DNA from: Streptomyces termitum | GTDB taxonomy: Bacteria > Actinomycetota > Actinomycetes > Streptomycetales > Streptomycetaceae | Reading direction: 5' to 3' | Assembly: GCF_014650175.1 (NCBI RefSeq) | Contig: NZ_BMUL01000002.1 | Location: forward strand, 253,150 to 317,149 | Length of the DNA: 64,000 nucleotides | Shown: piece after piece, positions 19,458-29,053 of the stretch | How the letters are laid out: every line of letters starts with the position of its first letter | Numbering within the stretch: position 1 is the stretch's first letter | The notes under the pieces: generated by a model | What the model saw: the letters and a program-made list of their open reading frames with translations, nothing else | Told to the model about the DNA's origin: nothing | Database searches by the model: none | Program-made: the position numbers and the translations under genes

Positions 19458-20533
19458 GGTGTCGCGTCCTCCTGGGCGTTCGGGTCCTGGGCCGGATTCT
19501 GGGCCTGGTTCTGGGCCGGGTCCTGGGCCTGGTTCCGGGCCGGGTCCTGCGCCTGGTTCTGTGCCGGATCCTGTATCGGCTTCTCGGCCCGGCCCTGGGC
19601 CTCCTGGCCGGCCGGCTTCTCGGCGTCGCCGGGCTCGGCGGTGACCGTGACGGTGACGGTGGGCGCCGGCTCGGGCTTCCGCGGCAGCACCATGTCGCGC
19701 GGGTCGGAGCGGGGGGCCTGGACGACGACGCCGACGATGTCGAGCTTGGTGAAGCCGACGTACGGGCGGACGTAGACGTTGCGGGTGAGGCCGCCGCCGG
19801 AGGGGTCGACGCGGACGACCTCGCCGACCGGGACGCCGGGCACGAAGGGCTTGTCGCCGCTGGAGCCGAAGGTGACGAGCCGGTCGCCGGCCTTCACCTT
19901 GGCCTTGCCGTTGAGGAGCTGGACGAGGAAGGGGCGGTCGCCCTGGCCGGTGGCGAAGCCGAGTTCGTCGGTCTTCTCCATGCGGGTGCCGACGGTGAAG
20001 TCGGGGTCGTTGGCCAGCAGGACGGTGGAGGTGGAGGGGCCGACGGTGGTGACCCGGCCGACGAGTCCGGAGCCGTTCAGGACGGTCATGTCGCGCTTGA
20101 CGCCGTCGCGGGCGCCGATGTCGATGGTGACGGTCCAGGAGAAGCCCTGGGCCGCTCCTATGGCGACGACCTGGGCGCCCTTGATGCCGTACTGGCCGGC
20201 GCCGGCGGTCTTGAGCATCGTGTCGAGTTCGCGCAGCCGGTTGCGGTTGCGGTCGTCGCTGCCGAGCTTCGCCTTGAGCTCGGCGTTCTCCTTCTCCAGG
20301 GCGGCGATGCGGGTGTGCCGCTCGCCGGAGTCGCGGACCGCGCCTATGGCGTTGCCGATCGGGTCGACCGCCGCGGCGACGCCGTTCTCGACGGGGCCGA
20401 AGACGGCGGCGGCGGCCTGCCGGGCGCCGTCGACCGGCGACTCCTGGCCGCCGCGGATGTCCACCGTGATCAGCGCGAACGCGATCGCGACCAGCAGCAC
20501 CAGGAGCAGCCGGCTCTCTCGTGTGTCCCTCAC
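19454..20533 (-). CDS. mreC: Rod shape-determining protein MreC
   Basis: MreC is a membrane-anchored scaffold linking MreB to PBP2. The 359-residue protein has an N-terminal membrane helix (LLLVLLVAIAFALITVDI), a coiled coil with regular charged residues near 65-105, and the paired beta-barrels of MreC (VGRVTTVGPSTSTVLLANDP). From about residue 290 it changes to a low-complexity tail that ends in 8-residue repeats of type QDPAQNQA. I chose GTG 20533 because the product then starts RDTRESRLLL, directly before the membrane helix. A GAGGAAGG lies further upstream than usual (15 bases), so the start is moderately sure. Confidence 0.93.
   Translation of the reverse strand: MRDTRESRLLLVLLVAIAFALITVDIRGGQESPVDGARQAAAAVFGPVENGVAAAVDPIGNAIGAVRDSGERHTRIAALEKENAELKAKLGSDDRNRNRLRELDTMLKTAGAGQYGIKGAQVVAIGAAQGFSWTVTIDIGARDGVKRDMTVLNGSGLVGRVTTVGPSTSTVLLANDPDFTVGTRMEKTDELGFATGQGDRPFLVQLLNGKAKVKAGDRLVTFGSSGDKPFVPGVPVGEVVRVDPSGGGLTRNVYVRPYVGFTKLDIVGVVVQAPRSDPRDMVLPRKPEPAPTVTVTVTAEPGDAEKPAGQEAQGRAEKPIQDPAQNQAQDPARNQAQDPAQNQAQNPAQDPNAQEDATP
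19478..19573 (-). repeat. Tandem 8-codon Gln/Pro/Ala repeats at the 3' end of mreC
   Basis: Four in-register units read QDPAQNQA, QDPARNQA, QDPAQNQA and QNPAQDPN. They form the extracytoplasmic C-terminus of MreC. Copy number of such repeats may vary between strains. Confidence 0.85.
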
Positions 20534-20609
20534 GTGCGGCGGCCGTGCCCTTCCTCGTGGTTCGTTGTGCAGATGTGCGTACCGTACGGGGTCCCGTGCG
20601 GAACGGTGC

Positions 20610-21629
<1,020 letters not shown>

Positions 21630-21782
21630 GAAGTTCCCCTTGTTTCCCATGGGTGAGGGTGGTGCGGCGTGGAGTTTTCCATCGTAGTGCCGCCGACGCG
21701 GAAGACGCGCGCTGGTCCACCTCTGTAGTAGGTGACGGTAGGACGCGGCGATCCGTTCCCGGGATTGGCGTTCATATGCCTG

Positions 21783-21810
21783 GGGGCGGCCGAATTCCTT
21801 CGGTCGCCCC
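21783..21810. terminator. Hairpin between ndk and mreB
   Basis: A 12-bp stem (21783-21794 with 21799-21810, one mismatch) closes on TTCC. It follows ndk on the minus strand and precedes mreB, separating the two transcription units. Confidence 0.6.
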
Positions 21811-21872
21811 ATCAGGTGGCCGCCGTCCGGCTGACGCGGGGTCAGACGGGCGGCGGAGCGTGCGGTCCGCGC

Positions 21873-22286
21873 TCAGCCGAGGCCGGGGAAGAAGATCTTC
21901 AGCTCGCGCGCGGCGGACTCCTCCGAGTCCGAGGCGTGGATCAGGTTCTCGCGGACGATGGTGCCGTAGTCGCCGCGGATCGAGCCCGGGGCGGCGGCGA
22001 TCGGGTCGGTCGGGCCGGCCAGCTGCCGGACGCCCTCGATGACCCGCTCGCCCTCGACGACGAGCGCGACGACCGGACCGGAGGCCATGAAGCCCATCAG
22101 CGGCTCGTAGAAGGGCTTGCCCTTGTGCTCGCCGTAGTGCTCCTCCAGCGTCTCCTGGTCCAGGTGGCGCAGCTCCAGGGCCGCGAGGGTCCAGCCGGCC
22201 TTGCGCTCGATGCGGCCGATGATCTCGCCGATCAGGCCGCGTCGGACCGCGTCGGGCTTGAGCAGGACGAGCGTGCGCTGACTCAC
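21873..22286 (-). CDS. ndk: Nucleoside diphosphate kinase
   Basis: Ndk transfers the gamma-phosphate of ATP to other nucleoside diphosphates through a phospho-histidine. The 137-residue product has the normal length and the motifs RTLVLLKPDAVRRGLIGEI, the PGSIRGDYG loop, and NLIHASDSEESA with the catalytic His. GTG 22286 has AAGGAG 8 bases upstream. It lies 66 bases after the DUF4233 gene on the same strand, in the folC-DUF4233-ndk group. Confidence 0.98.
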   Translation of the reverse strand: MSQRTLVLLKPDAVRRGLIGEIIGRIERKAGWTLAALELRHLDQETLEEHYGEHKGKPFYEPLMGFMASGPVVALVVEGERVIEGVRQLAGPTDPIAAAPGSIRGDYGTIVRENLIHASDSEESAARELKIFFPGLG

Positions 22287-22352
22287 GGGAGGAACTCCTT
22301 CGGGGAAAAGGTGTGCGGACCTACGAATCTACAGGGCCCGCACCGCCTTCCG

Positions 22353-22709
22353 TCACGCAGCGTCAGGCCCTGCGGAGCCCTGGGCGGCGGCCCAGCGGGC
22401 CTTCGTCTCGTCCACTCTGCGCCCGTAGTGCACCGAGCACCACCAGAGCACGGCGAAGAGGGCCCCGAGGAAGAACATCACGGGGACGAAGAAGCCGCTG
22501 ACGACCAGACCGGCCTGGAGCGCCCAGCCGAGCTGCACGCCGCCGGGCCGGGTGATCATCCCGCAGAGCAGCACCGACAGGACCATCGCCACCCCGCACA
22601 CCCACCAGACGGTGGACGTGGCCAGGGAGGCGTCCTTCATGGCGACCAGACCGGCGAAGCCGATGACGAAGAACTCCCCGATGAGGGTGGAGGAGCAGAG
22701 CGTGCGCAT
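22353..22709 (-). CDS. DUF4233 small membrane protein
   Basis: The 118-residue product has four hydrophobic segments (for example IGEFFVIGFAGLVAM and MVLSVLLCGM, then ALQAGLVVSGFFVPVMFFLG) and a short cytoplasmic-type C-terminus rich in Arg/Glu/Lys. This matches actinobacterial DUF4233 proteins, which are typically encoded between folC and ndk as here. The gene starts five bases after folC, so it is co-transcribed and probably translationally coupled. Function is unknown. Confidence 0.88.
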   Translation of the reverse strand: MRTLCSSTLIGEFFVIGFAGLVAMKDASLATSTVWWVCGVAMVLSVLLCGMITRPGGVQLGWALQAGLVVSGFFVPVMFFLGALFAVLWWCSVHYGRRVDETKARWAAAQGSAGPDAA

Positions 22710-22714
22710 GCGGG

Positions 22715-24235
22715 TCAGCCCCTCTTGAGCAGCAGCCGGGCGTCCCCGACCGTGAAGATCGAACCGGTCACCAGGACGCCGGCGCCGCCGTACTCGGCCT
22801 CCTCCTCGGCGAGCGTGATCGCCGCCTCCAGGGCGTCGGGCAGCCGGGGCTCGACGACCACCCGGTCCTCGCCGAAGACCTCGACGGCGACCGCGGCGAG
22901 CGCGTCGGCGTCGGTGGCGCGCGCGGTGGAGTTCTGGGTGACGACGATCTCCGCGAAGATCGGCTCGAAGGCCTCCAGGAAGCCCCGCGCGTCCTTGTCG
23001 CCGCTGGTGGAGACGACGCCGATGAGCCGGGAGAAGCCGAACGCCTCGGAGACCGCCTCGGCGGTGGCGCGGGCGCCGTGCGGATTGTGCGCGGCGTCCA
23101 GGATGACCGTCGGGGAGGAGCGGACGACCTCCAGGCGGCCGGGCGAGGTCACCCGGGCGAAGGCCTGCCGGACGGTCTCGACGTCGAGGGTGCGGGCGTG
23201 GTCGGCACCGATGCCGAAGAACGCCTCGACGGCGGCGAGCGCCACCGCCGCGTTGTGCGCCTGGTGGGCGCCGTACAGCGGCAGGAAGACGCCGTCGTAC
23301 TCGCCGCCGAGGCCGCGCAGGGTCAGCAGCTGGCCGCCGACGGCGATCTCGCGGGAGACGACGCCGAACTCCATGCCCTCGCGGGCCACGGTGGCGTCCT
23401 CCTCCACGGCCTTCTTCAGGAGGACCTGGGCGGCGTCCACCGGCTGCTGGGCCAGGACGACGGTCGCGCCCCGCTTGATGATCCCGGACTTCTCGGTCGC
23501 GATGGCGCCGGTGGTCTCGCCGAGCCGGTCGGTGTGGTCGAGGTCGATGGGGGTGACGACGGCGACGGAGCCGTCGATCACGTTGGTCGCGTCCCAGGTG
23601 CCGCCCATACCGACCTCGACGACGGCCACGTCGACCGGGGCGTCGGCGAAGGCCGCGTACGCCATGCCGGTGACGACCTCGAAGAAGGAGAGCCGGTACT
23701 CCTCCTTGGCGTCGACCATCTCCACGTACGGCTTCACGTCCTGGTACGTCTCGATGAACCGCTCGGCGGAGATCGGCGCGCCGTCCAGGCTGATCCGCTC
23801 GGTGATGGTCTGCACGTGCGGCGAGGTGTAGCGGCCGGTGCGCAGCTCGAAGGCGCCGAGCAGGATCTCGATCATGCGGGCGGTGGACGTCTTGCCGTTG
23901 GTGCCCGTGATGTGGATCGACGGGTACGCGCGCTGCGGCTCGCCCAGCACGTCCATGAGCGCCGCGATCCGGGTGACCGAGGGCTCCAGCTTGGTCTCGC
24001 CCCAGCGGGTGGACAGCTCGGTCTCGACCTCGCGCAGCGCCCGGTCCACCTCGGGGTCCTCGGGGCGGGTCGGCACCGGGTCGCCCTGCGGCGGTCCGGC
24101 CTGGGTGCGCAGGGTGCGGCTGCCGGCCTCGATCACCGCCAGGTCGGGGTCTCGGCCGGTCTCGGCGTCGACGAGGTCGTCGAAGGCGTCGGCGGGCTCG
24201 TCGGCGTGGTCGCGCGGATCGCTCGGGTCACTCAC
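22715..24235 (-). CDS. folC: Folylpolyglutamate synthase / dihydrofolate synthase
   Basis: FolC joins glutamate to dihydropteroate or tetrahydrofolate with ATP. The 506-residue protein has the Mur-ligase-like P-loop ITGTNGKTSTARMIE near residue 110, the Ser-Pro-His loop YTSPHVQTITERI, the VVEVGMGGTWDATNVID motif and the C-terminal DAAHNPHGARATAEA motif. The first 80 residues form an acidic Asp/Pro-rich extension not found in E. coli FolC but common in Streptomyces. It heads the folC-DUF4233-ndk run. The next upstream gene on the same strand (orphan kinase) is 82 bases away. Confidence 0.96.
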   Translation of the reverse strand: MSDPSDPRDHADEPADAFDDLVDAETGRDPDLAVIEAGSRTLRTQAGPPQGDPVPTRPEDPEVDRALREVETELSTRWGETKLEPSVTRIAALMDVLGEPQRAYPSIHITGTNGKTSTARMIEILLGAFELRTGRYTSPHVQTITERISLDGAPISAERFIETYQDVKPYVEMVDAKEEYRLSFFEVVTGMAYAAFADAPVDVAVVEVGMGGTWDATNVIDGSVAVVTPIDLDHTDRLGETTGAIATEKSGIIKRGATVVLAQQPVDAAQVLLKKAVEEDATVAREGMEFGVVSREIAVGGQLLTLRGLGGEYDGVFLPLYGAHQAHNAAVALAAVEAFFGIGADHARTLDVETVRQAFARVTSPGRLEVVRSSPTVILDAAHNPHGARATAEAVSEAFGFSRLIGVVSTSGDKDARGFLEAFEPIFAEIVVTQNSTARATDADALAAVAVEVFGEDRVVVEPRLPDALEAAITLAEEEAEYGGAGVLVTGSIFTVGDARLLLKRG

Positions 24236-24317
24236 GGCCCCCAGTCTACGGAGCCCCGCCGACAGGACGGCGGACGCACCCCCGAGTGGGGGGCGGGGGC
24301 CGACGGGCGGGGGCGCG

Positions 24318-25460
24318 TCAGCGGGGTGGGAGGCCGGAGGGGAGGCGGGCCTCCACCACGTACGCGTCGCCCCGGACGCCCGCCGCGAAGGTGCCGCCCA
24401 TGCTGGCGACCCGCTCCTCCATCGAGACGAGGCCGGTGCCGGTGGAGACCGGGGCGCGGTCCGGCGGGTCCTTCGGCAGCGGGTTGCGGACCTCGATCCG
24501 CAGGTCGGGCCCCGCCACGTCGACGGCGATCCGGACGGGCAGGCCGGGAGCGTGCTTGGCGGCGTTCGTCAGGCACTCCTTCACCACCCGGTGGACGGCG
24601 GTCTGCCGCAGCGGGGACAGCGCCTTCGCCTCCTCGGCGACGCGCAGGGCGACCGGGCCGCCCAGCCGCCCGCTCTCGGCGGCCAGTTCGGCCAGCCCCT
24701 CCAGGCCGGGCGTGGCGCCCTCCCGGTCGGCGCGGCGCACCAGGGTCTCGTTCAGCATGAGGTGGGCGCGGCGGGCGGTGTCCGCGAGCTCCTCGAAGTC
24801 CCGCTGGTGCGCCCCGCCCCGGGCCCGGACGGCGAGCACCTCGGCGCGGACGGCGAGCACGGTCAGCTCGCGGCCGACCAGGTCGTGCACGTCCCGGCCG
24901 ACCTGGATGCGCTCCTCCTGGACGGCCTGCCGGGCGGCCGCCGCCCGCGCCTGGGCCTCCAGGGCGCGGACCAGGTCCTGGCGGTAGGCGGCGATGCCGA
25001 CGCCCGCCGAGAGGACGCCGATCGGGACGACGAGGCTGAGGAAGTCGCTGAGGGTGTCGCCGTGCCGGGCGGGCCAGCCGGGCGTCTGGAAGAGGGCGTA
25101 GGCGACGGCGATGTAGAGCGCGGTGGCGCCGATCGCGGCCCGCCGGCCCCGGAAGCGGCCCAGCGAGTACAGCGCGAACTGGATCATCGTGACCTCGTGC
25201 AGCCAGCCCATCAGGCCGAGCGCCACCAGGTACGGCACCCAGGGGGCGCGCCGGCGCAGCACCAGGGTGGCGGCGCCGGCGGCGAGGACGAGGGTGGCGG
25301 TGACCCCGCTGAGGGAGTTGTCCTCCCGGGCCAGTCCCGGCACGTCCAGGACCATCAGGCCGAAGGCGCTGAGGGCGGCGACGACGTCGAGGGCGCGGGG
25401 CGAGGCGGCCCACCGGTCCGCGTGGCGGCGCAGCGCGGGGACGCCGGGGAGGCGGAGCAT
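24318..25460 (-). CDS. Orphan sensor histidine kinase (DesK/NarL type)
   Basis: The 380-residue product has four to five N-terminal membrane segments (DVVAALSAFGLMVLDVPG; TATLVLAAGAATLVLR), then a HisKA_3 dimerisation helix with phospho-acceptor His192 in GRDVHDLVGRELT. The HATPase core follows, with the N box HRVVKECLTNAAKHAPG and the G box GTGLVSMEERVASMGG. These kinases normally pair with a LuxR-family response regulator. None is adjacent: upstream is a divergent kinase/OmpR pair, downstream is folC. The short sensor loops suggest it senses the membrane. The signal is unknown. Confidence 0.88.
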   Translation of the reverse strand: MLRLPGVPALRRHADRWAASPRALDVVAALSAFGLMVLDVPGLAREDNSLSGVTATLVLAAGAATLVLRRRAPWVPYLVALGLMGWLHEVTMIQFALYSLGRFRGRRAAIGATALYIAVAYALFQTPGWPARHGDTLSDFLSLVVPIGVLSAGVGIAAYRQDLVRALEAQARAAAARQAVQEERIQVGRDVHDLVGRELTVLAVRAEVLAVRARGGAHQRDFEELADTARRAHLMLNETLVRRADREGATPGLEGLAELAAESGRLGGPVALRVAEEAKALSPLRQTAVHRVVKECLTNAAKHAPGLPVRIAVDVAGPDLRIEVRNPLPKDPPDRAPVSTGTGLVSMEERVASMGGTFAAGVRGDAYVVEARLPSGLPPR

Positions 25461-25561
25461 GCCTCCATCATCCAGGGTCCTTGGTCCCGACGCGGTGGAC
25501 CCGAAGTCCCGGATGGCGTGAGATCGGGCACTTCGCCCTTTTTCCTGTTTGACTCGGAGAC

Positions 25562-27031
25562 GTGCCCGACCATCCGCCGGACCCCGACGGCCCTCCGGCC
25601 CCCGAACCCCCGCCCGCCGGGACGCCGCGCCACGGGGCCGGGGCCCGGCCGCCCGGCGGGGAGCCCGGCGCGGGGTCCGGTGCGGAGCCCGGCTCGGGGC
25701 CCGTGGCGGAGCCCGGCTCGGAGCCCGTGGCGGGGTCCAGTGCGGAGCCCGCCGAGGAGCCCGGCTCGGAGCTCGGGGCGGGGCTCGACGACGACCCCGG
25801 CGCGCTCGCGCGGGCCGTGCTCGACGCGCTGCCGCAGGCCGCCGCGCTGGTCGGCGCCGACCGGCGGTTCCACCACGTCAACCGGCGCTTCCGCGAGGTG
25901 CTGCGGCTGCCGGACGACCTGGACCCGACCGCCCCCGGCGGCACCGGGCGGCTGCTCGCCCACGTCGCCGCGCTGCTCGCCCGCCCCGGGGACCGCGACC
26001 GCTTCCTCGCCGAGGCGCACGGCCGTCGGCCCGTCACCCGGACCGCCGACCACCACCTGGAGGACGGCCGGGTCCTGCGCCGCCGCCGCTCCCCCGTCGG
26101 CGGCCCGGACCGGCCCGCCGGGCACCTGCTGCTCGTCGAGGACGTCACCCGGCGGCACGAGGAGCGGGAGAACCTGGACCGGCGGCTGCGGGAGCTGACC
26201 GCGCTCGCCGACGAGCGGGCCGCCTTCGCCGGTCGCGCCCTGCACGAGCTGCGCACCCCGCTCGCCACCGTCCTCAGCTTCGCCGAACTGCTCCTCGACC
26301 CGGCCGGCGGCCCGCTCGGCCAGGAGCAGACCCGCTATCTGGAGGCGGTGCTGCGCAACGCCCGCCGGATGAGCTCGATCGCCGCGAACCTGCCCCGGTC
26401 GGCCGCCGGGGCGCCGGTGGCCGAGCCCCGCCCCGGCCGGGTCCTCGTCCCCGAGCTGGTCGAGCGGGTGGCCCTGGAGGCGCTCCAGCGCGGCGGCGGC
26501 GCGGGGCCGTACCTCTCCGTGGACGTCCCGGCGGACGGCCCGCCGCTGCGCGCCGACGGATGGCTGCTGACCGGGGCGCTGGAGGAGCTGGTCGCCAACG
26601 CGCTGCGCTTCACCCCCGCCGACGGGCGGGTGGAGCTGGGCGCGCGGTACGAGGACGACGGCTGGACCGTGCGGGTGAAGGACACCGGGATCGGCGTCCC
26701 GCTGGAGTACCAGGAGGAGGTCTTCACGCCGTACGTGCGCGCCCCCAACGCCCGGCGCGGCGGCTTCCCCGGCACCGGCCTCGGCCTGGCGGGCGCCCGG
26801 GAGGCGGCCCGCCTGCACGGCGGCACCCTCACCGTCCGCGACCGCCGCGACGGCCCGGGCGCCGCCTTCACCCTCCGCCTCCCCCTGCCCGGCCCGTACG
26901 CGAACCCGAACCCGGGGCCGGGCACGGACCCGGACACGGGCACCGGCACTCAGCCGGAGGTGGACCCCGGTACGGGCCCGTCTCCGGGCCCCGGCGGTCG
27001 TGCGGGCGGTGACGGCGGGGCCGCCGGATGA
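25562..27031 (+). CDS. Soluble PAS-domain sensor histidine kinase
   Basis: The 489-residue protein lacks membrane segments. Residues 1-80 are Pro/Gly/Glu low complexity with repeated EPGSGPVA-like units. A PAS-like domain follows (about 85-190, AVLDALPQAAALVGADRRFH), then HisKA with His228 in RALHELRTPLATVL, and a HATPase domain with LEELVANALRFTPADG, DTGIGVP and GTGLGLAGAREAARLHGG. The last 45 residues are Pro/Gly-rich. GTG 25562 has CGGAG close upstream. The stop overlaps the regulator start by four bases (ATGA), so the two form a two-component pair. The signal is likely intracellular. It is divergent from the orphan kinase across about 100 bases. Confidence 0.9.
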   Translation: MPDHPPDPDGPPAPEPPPAGTPRHGAGARPPGGEPGAGSGAEPGSGPVAEPGSEPVAGSSAEPAEEPGSELGAGLDDDPGALARAVLDALPQAAALVGADRRFHHVNRRFREVLRLPDDLDPTAPGGTGRLLAHVAALLARPGDRDRFLAEAHGRRPVTRTADHHLEDGRVLRRRRSPVGGPDRPAGHLLLVEDVTRRHEERENLDRRLRELTALADERAAFAGRALHELRTPLATVLSFAELLLDPAGGPLGQEQTRYLEAVLRNARRMSSIAANLPRSAAGAPVAEPRPGRVLVPELVERVALEALQRGGGAGPYLSVDVPADGPPLRADGWLLTGALEELVANALRFTPADGRVELGARYEDDGWTVRVKDTGIGVPLEYQEEVFTPYVRAPNARRGGFPGTGLGLAGAREAARLHGGTLTVRDRRDGPGAAFTLRLPLPGPYANPNPGPGTDPDTGTGTQPEVDPGTGPSPGPGGRAGGDGGAAG

Positions 27032-27732
27032 CCCGGCTGCTCGTCGTCGAGGACGATCCCGACCTCGCGCTCGCCCTGCGGGTGCTCCTCTCCCGGGACG
27101 GGTACGAGGTCTCCCTCGCCGCCGACGGCCGGGAGGCGCTGCGGCTGCTGTTCGCCGAGCGGCCCGCGCTGATGGTGCTCGACCTGGTCCTGCCCGGACT
27201 GGACGGCTGGGAGGTACTGGACCGGACCCGGGACATGAGCGATCTGCCGGTGCTCGTCCTCTCCGGCCTCGGCGAGCCCGAGGACCGGGTCAGGGCGCTG
27301 CGCTCCGGCGCCGACGACTACCTGGTGAAGCCGTTCGCGCAGGCCGAGCTGCTGGCCAGGATCGAGGCGCTGCTGCGCCGCGCCGGGCCGGGCGGCTGGG
27401 CGGGCGAGACGGTCGAGCAGGACCTGCGCCTGGTCCCGGAGCGGCGCTCCGCCCTGTGGCTGGGCACCGAGATCCGGCTCAGCGACATCGAGTACCGCCT
27501 GCTCCAGCTCCTGGTCCGCAACCGGGGCCGGGTCGTCACCACCGAGCAGCTCCTGGACCAGGTGTGGGACGACGCCGCCGCCGTCGGCCGCGACCGGGTC
27601 AAGTTCGGGGTGCTGCGGCTGCGCCGGAAGCTGCGGTACGCGGGCGGCCCGCTGGCCCGCGACCCGATCGAGTCCGTACGCGGCCTGGGCTACCGCTACG
27701 AGACGACCGACCGCCGCTCCCCCGCCGGGTGA
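27028..27732 (+). CDS. OmpR/PhoB-family response regulator
   Basis: The 234-residue protein has a receiver domain (LLVVEDDPDLALALRVLL, phospho-acceptor Asp52 in VLDLVLPGLDGW, KPF motif in YLVKPFAQAELLARI) and a winged-helix DNA-binding domain (LSDIEYRLLQLLVRNRGRVV, ending ESVRGLGYRYE). It is translationally coupled to the upstream PAS kinase. The next genes, starting 129 bases downstream on the same strand, encode a UDP-GlcNAc 2-epimerase and a polysaccharide synthase, which makes them candidate targets. That link is inference from position. Confidence 0.94.
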   Translation: MTRLLVVEDDPDLALALRVLLSRDGYEVSLAADGREALRLLFAERPALMVLDLVLPGLDGWEVLDRTRDMSDLPVLVLSGLGEPEDRVRALRSGADDYLVKPFAQAELLARIEALLRRAGPGGWAGETVEQDLRLVPERRSALWLGTEIRLSDIEYRLLQLLVRNRGRVVTTEQLLDQVWDDAAAVGRDRVKFGVLRLRRKLRYAGGPLARDPIESVRGLGYRYETTDRRSPAG

Positions 27733-27861
27733 CGAGGAACACCCCGAAACGGGCCGAAGGTCCCGGGACCAACCTCACGAGAACGCCCGGGAGGCCCATG
27801 ACAACCGTCCGGCAACCGTGCGCCACCGGACCCCGCCACCGACCCCCGGCACCGTCGTCCC

Positions 27862-29004
27862 ATGCACACCCTCCCCGCCCGCAGCATCGCCCTCGTCCTC
27901 GGCACCCGCCCCGAGCTGGTCAAGCTCGCCGAACTGATCCGCGTCCTCGGCCCCGCCGCCCGCGTCGTCCACACCGGCCAGCACTACGACGACGAGCTGT
28001 CCGGGGACTTCCTGGCCGAACTGGGCCTGCCCGAGCCCGAGTACCTCACCGGCGTCGGCGGCCGGCCGCGCGCCGTCCAGGTCGCCGCCGCGCTCGGCGC
28101 CCTCGACGAGCTGTTCGCCGCCGACCCGCCGCTGGCCGTCGTCGTCCAGGGCGACACCAACGCCGCCCTCGCCGGCGCGCTCGCCGCCAACGCCCGCGAC
28201 CTGCCCCTCGTCCACGTCGAGGCCGGTCTGCGCAGCCACGACCGGGCCATGCCCGAGGAGCACAACCGGGTCCTCATCGACCGGCTCGCCGACGTGCTGT
28301 GCGCCGCCACCCCCGACAACCGCGCCCTGCTGCTCGCCGAGGGCCTGCCCGAGGACCGGATCGCCGTCACCGGCAACCCGGTCGTCGAAGCCGTACGCGA
28401 CCACCTGCCGCCCGCCGGGGAGCGGGCCCGGCTGCTCGCCCGCCACGGCCTCGCCGCCGACGGCTACCTGCTGGCCACCGTGCACCGCCCCGAGAACACC
28501 GACGACCCGGCCGCGCTCGCCGCCGTCCTCACCGGGCTCGCCGACCTCGCCGCCGAGCTCCCGGTGGTCCTCCCGCTCCACCCCCGCACCCGCGCCCGGA
28601 TCGCGGCGGCCGGGCTGACCGGGCTCCTCGACGGCCTGACCGTGCTGCCCCCGGCCGGTTACGGCACCTTCCTCGCGCTCGCCCGGCACGCCGCCGCGCT
28701 GGTCTCCGACTCCGGCGGCGTCCAGGAGGAGACCACCGTCCTGGGCCGCCCGCTGGTCGTGGTCCGCCGCTCCACCGAGCGCCCCGAGGCCCTGGCCGAC
28801 TTCGCCGAGCTGGTCGCCCCCGGCCCGGCCATCGCCGCCGCCGTCCGCCGCCGCCTCGCCGAGGGGCCCGCCGGACTGCGCCGGCTGTCCGCGCTGCCCA
28901 GCCCGTACGGCGACGGCACCGCCTCCGACCGGATCGCCGACCTCACCGCCCACCTCGCCCGGGAGCGGGCGGTCCCCGGCTCGGGCCACGCCATGGCGGC
29001 CTGA
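27862..29004 (+). CDS. wecB: UDP-N-acetylglucosamine 2-epimerase (non-hydrolysing)
   Basis: WecB/MnaA interconverts UDP-GlcNAc and UDP-ManNAc. The 380-residue product has the N-terminal GTRPELVKLAELIRVLG, VHTGQHYDDELSGDF, VQGDTNAALAGAL, HVEAGLRSHDRAMPEEHNR and the C-terminal SDSGGVQEETTVLGRPLVV, all typical of the family. No UDP-ManNAc dehydrogenase (wecC) is nearby, so the product is probably used as UDP-ManNAc. ATG 27862 has no clear ribosome site; an out-of-frame ATG at 27798 with GGGAGG before it overlaps it. It is followed 49 bases later by a processive glycosyltransferase that could use the product. Confidence 0.92.
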   Translation: MHTLPARSIALVLGTRPELVKLAELIRVLGPAARVVHTGQHYDDELSGDFLAELGLPEPEYLTGVGGRPRAVQVAAALGALDELFAADPPLAVVVQGDTNAALAGALAANARDLPLVHVEAGLRSHDRAMPEEHNRVLIDRLADVLCAATPDNRALLLAEGLPEDRIAVTGNPVVEAVRDHLPPAGERARLLARHGLAADGYLLATVHRPENTDDPAALAAVLTGLADLAAELPVVLPLHPRTRARIAAAGLTGLLDGLTVLPPAGYGTFLALARHAAALVSDSGGVQEETTVLGRPLVVVRRSTERPEALADFAELVAPGPAIAAAVRRRLAEGPAGLRRLSALPSPYGDGTASDRIADLTAHLARERAVPGSGHAMAA

Positions 29005-29053
29005 CCCCTCCCCGGACCCCTCTCCCTCCTGCCCCCTCCCGGAGACCGTCCCC

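Noticed and set aside
24270..24310. Further copy of the G-rich palindromic element between folC and the orphan kinase
   Set aside because: The DNA has G and C runs but lacks the GTGGGGG...TGGGGGAG ends and hairpin symmetry shared by the other two.
27798..27880. Short leader peptide frame overlapping the wecB start
   Set aside because: It has a plausible ribosome site but no regulatory sequence pattern, and it simply reads through wecB out of frame; kept only as a remark in the wecB entry.
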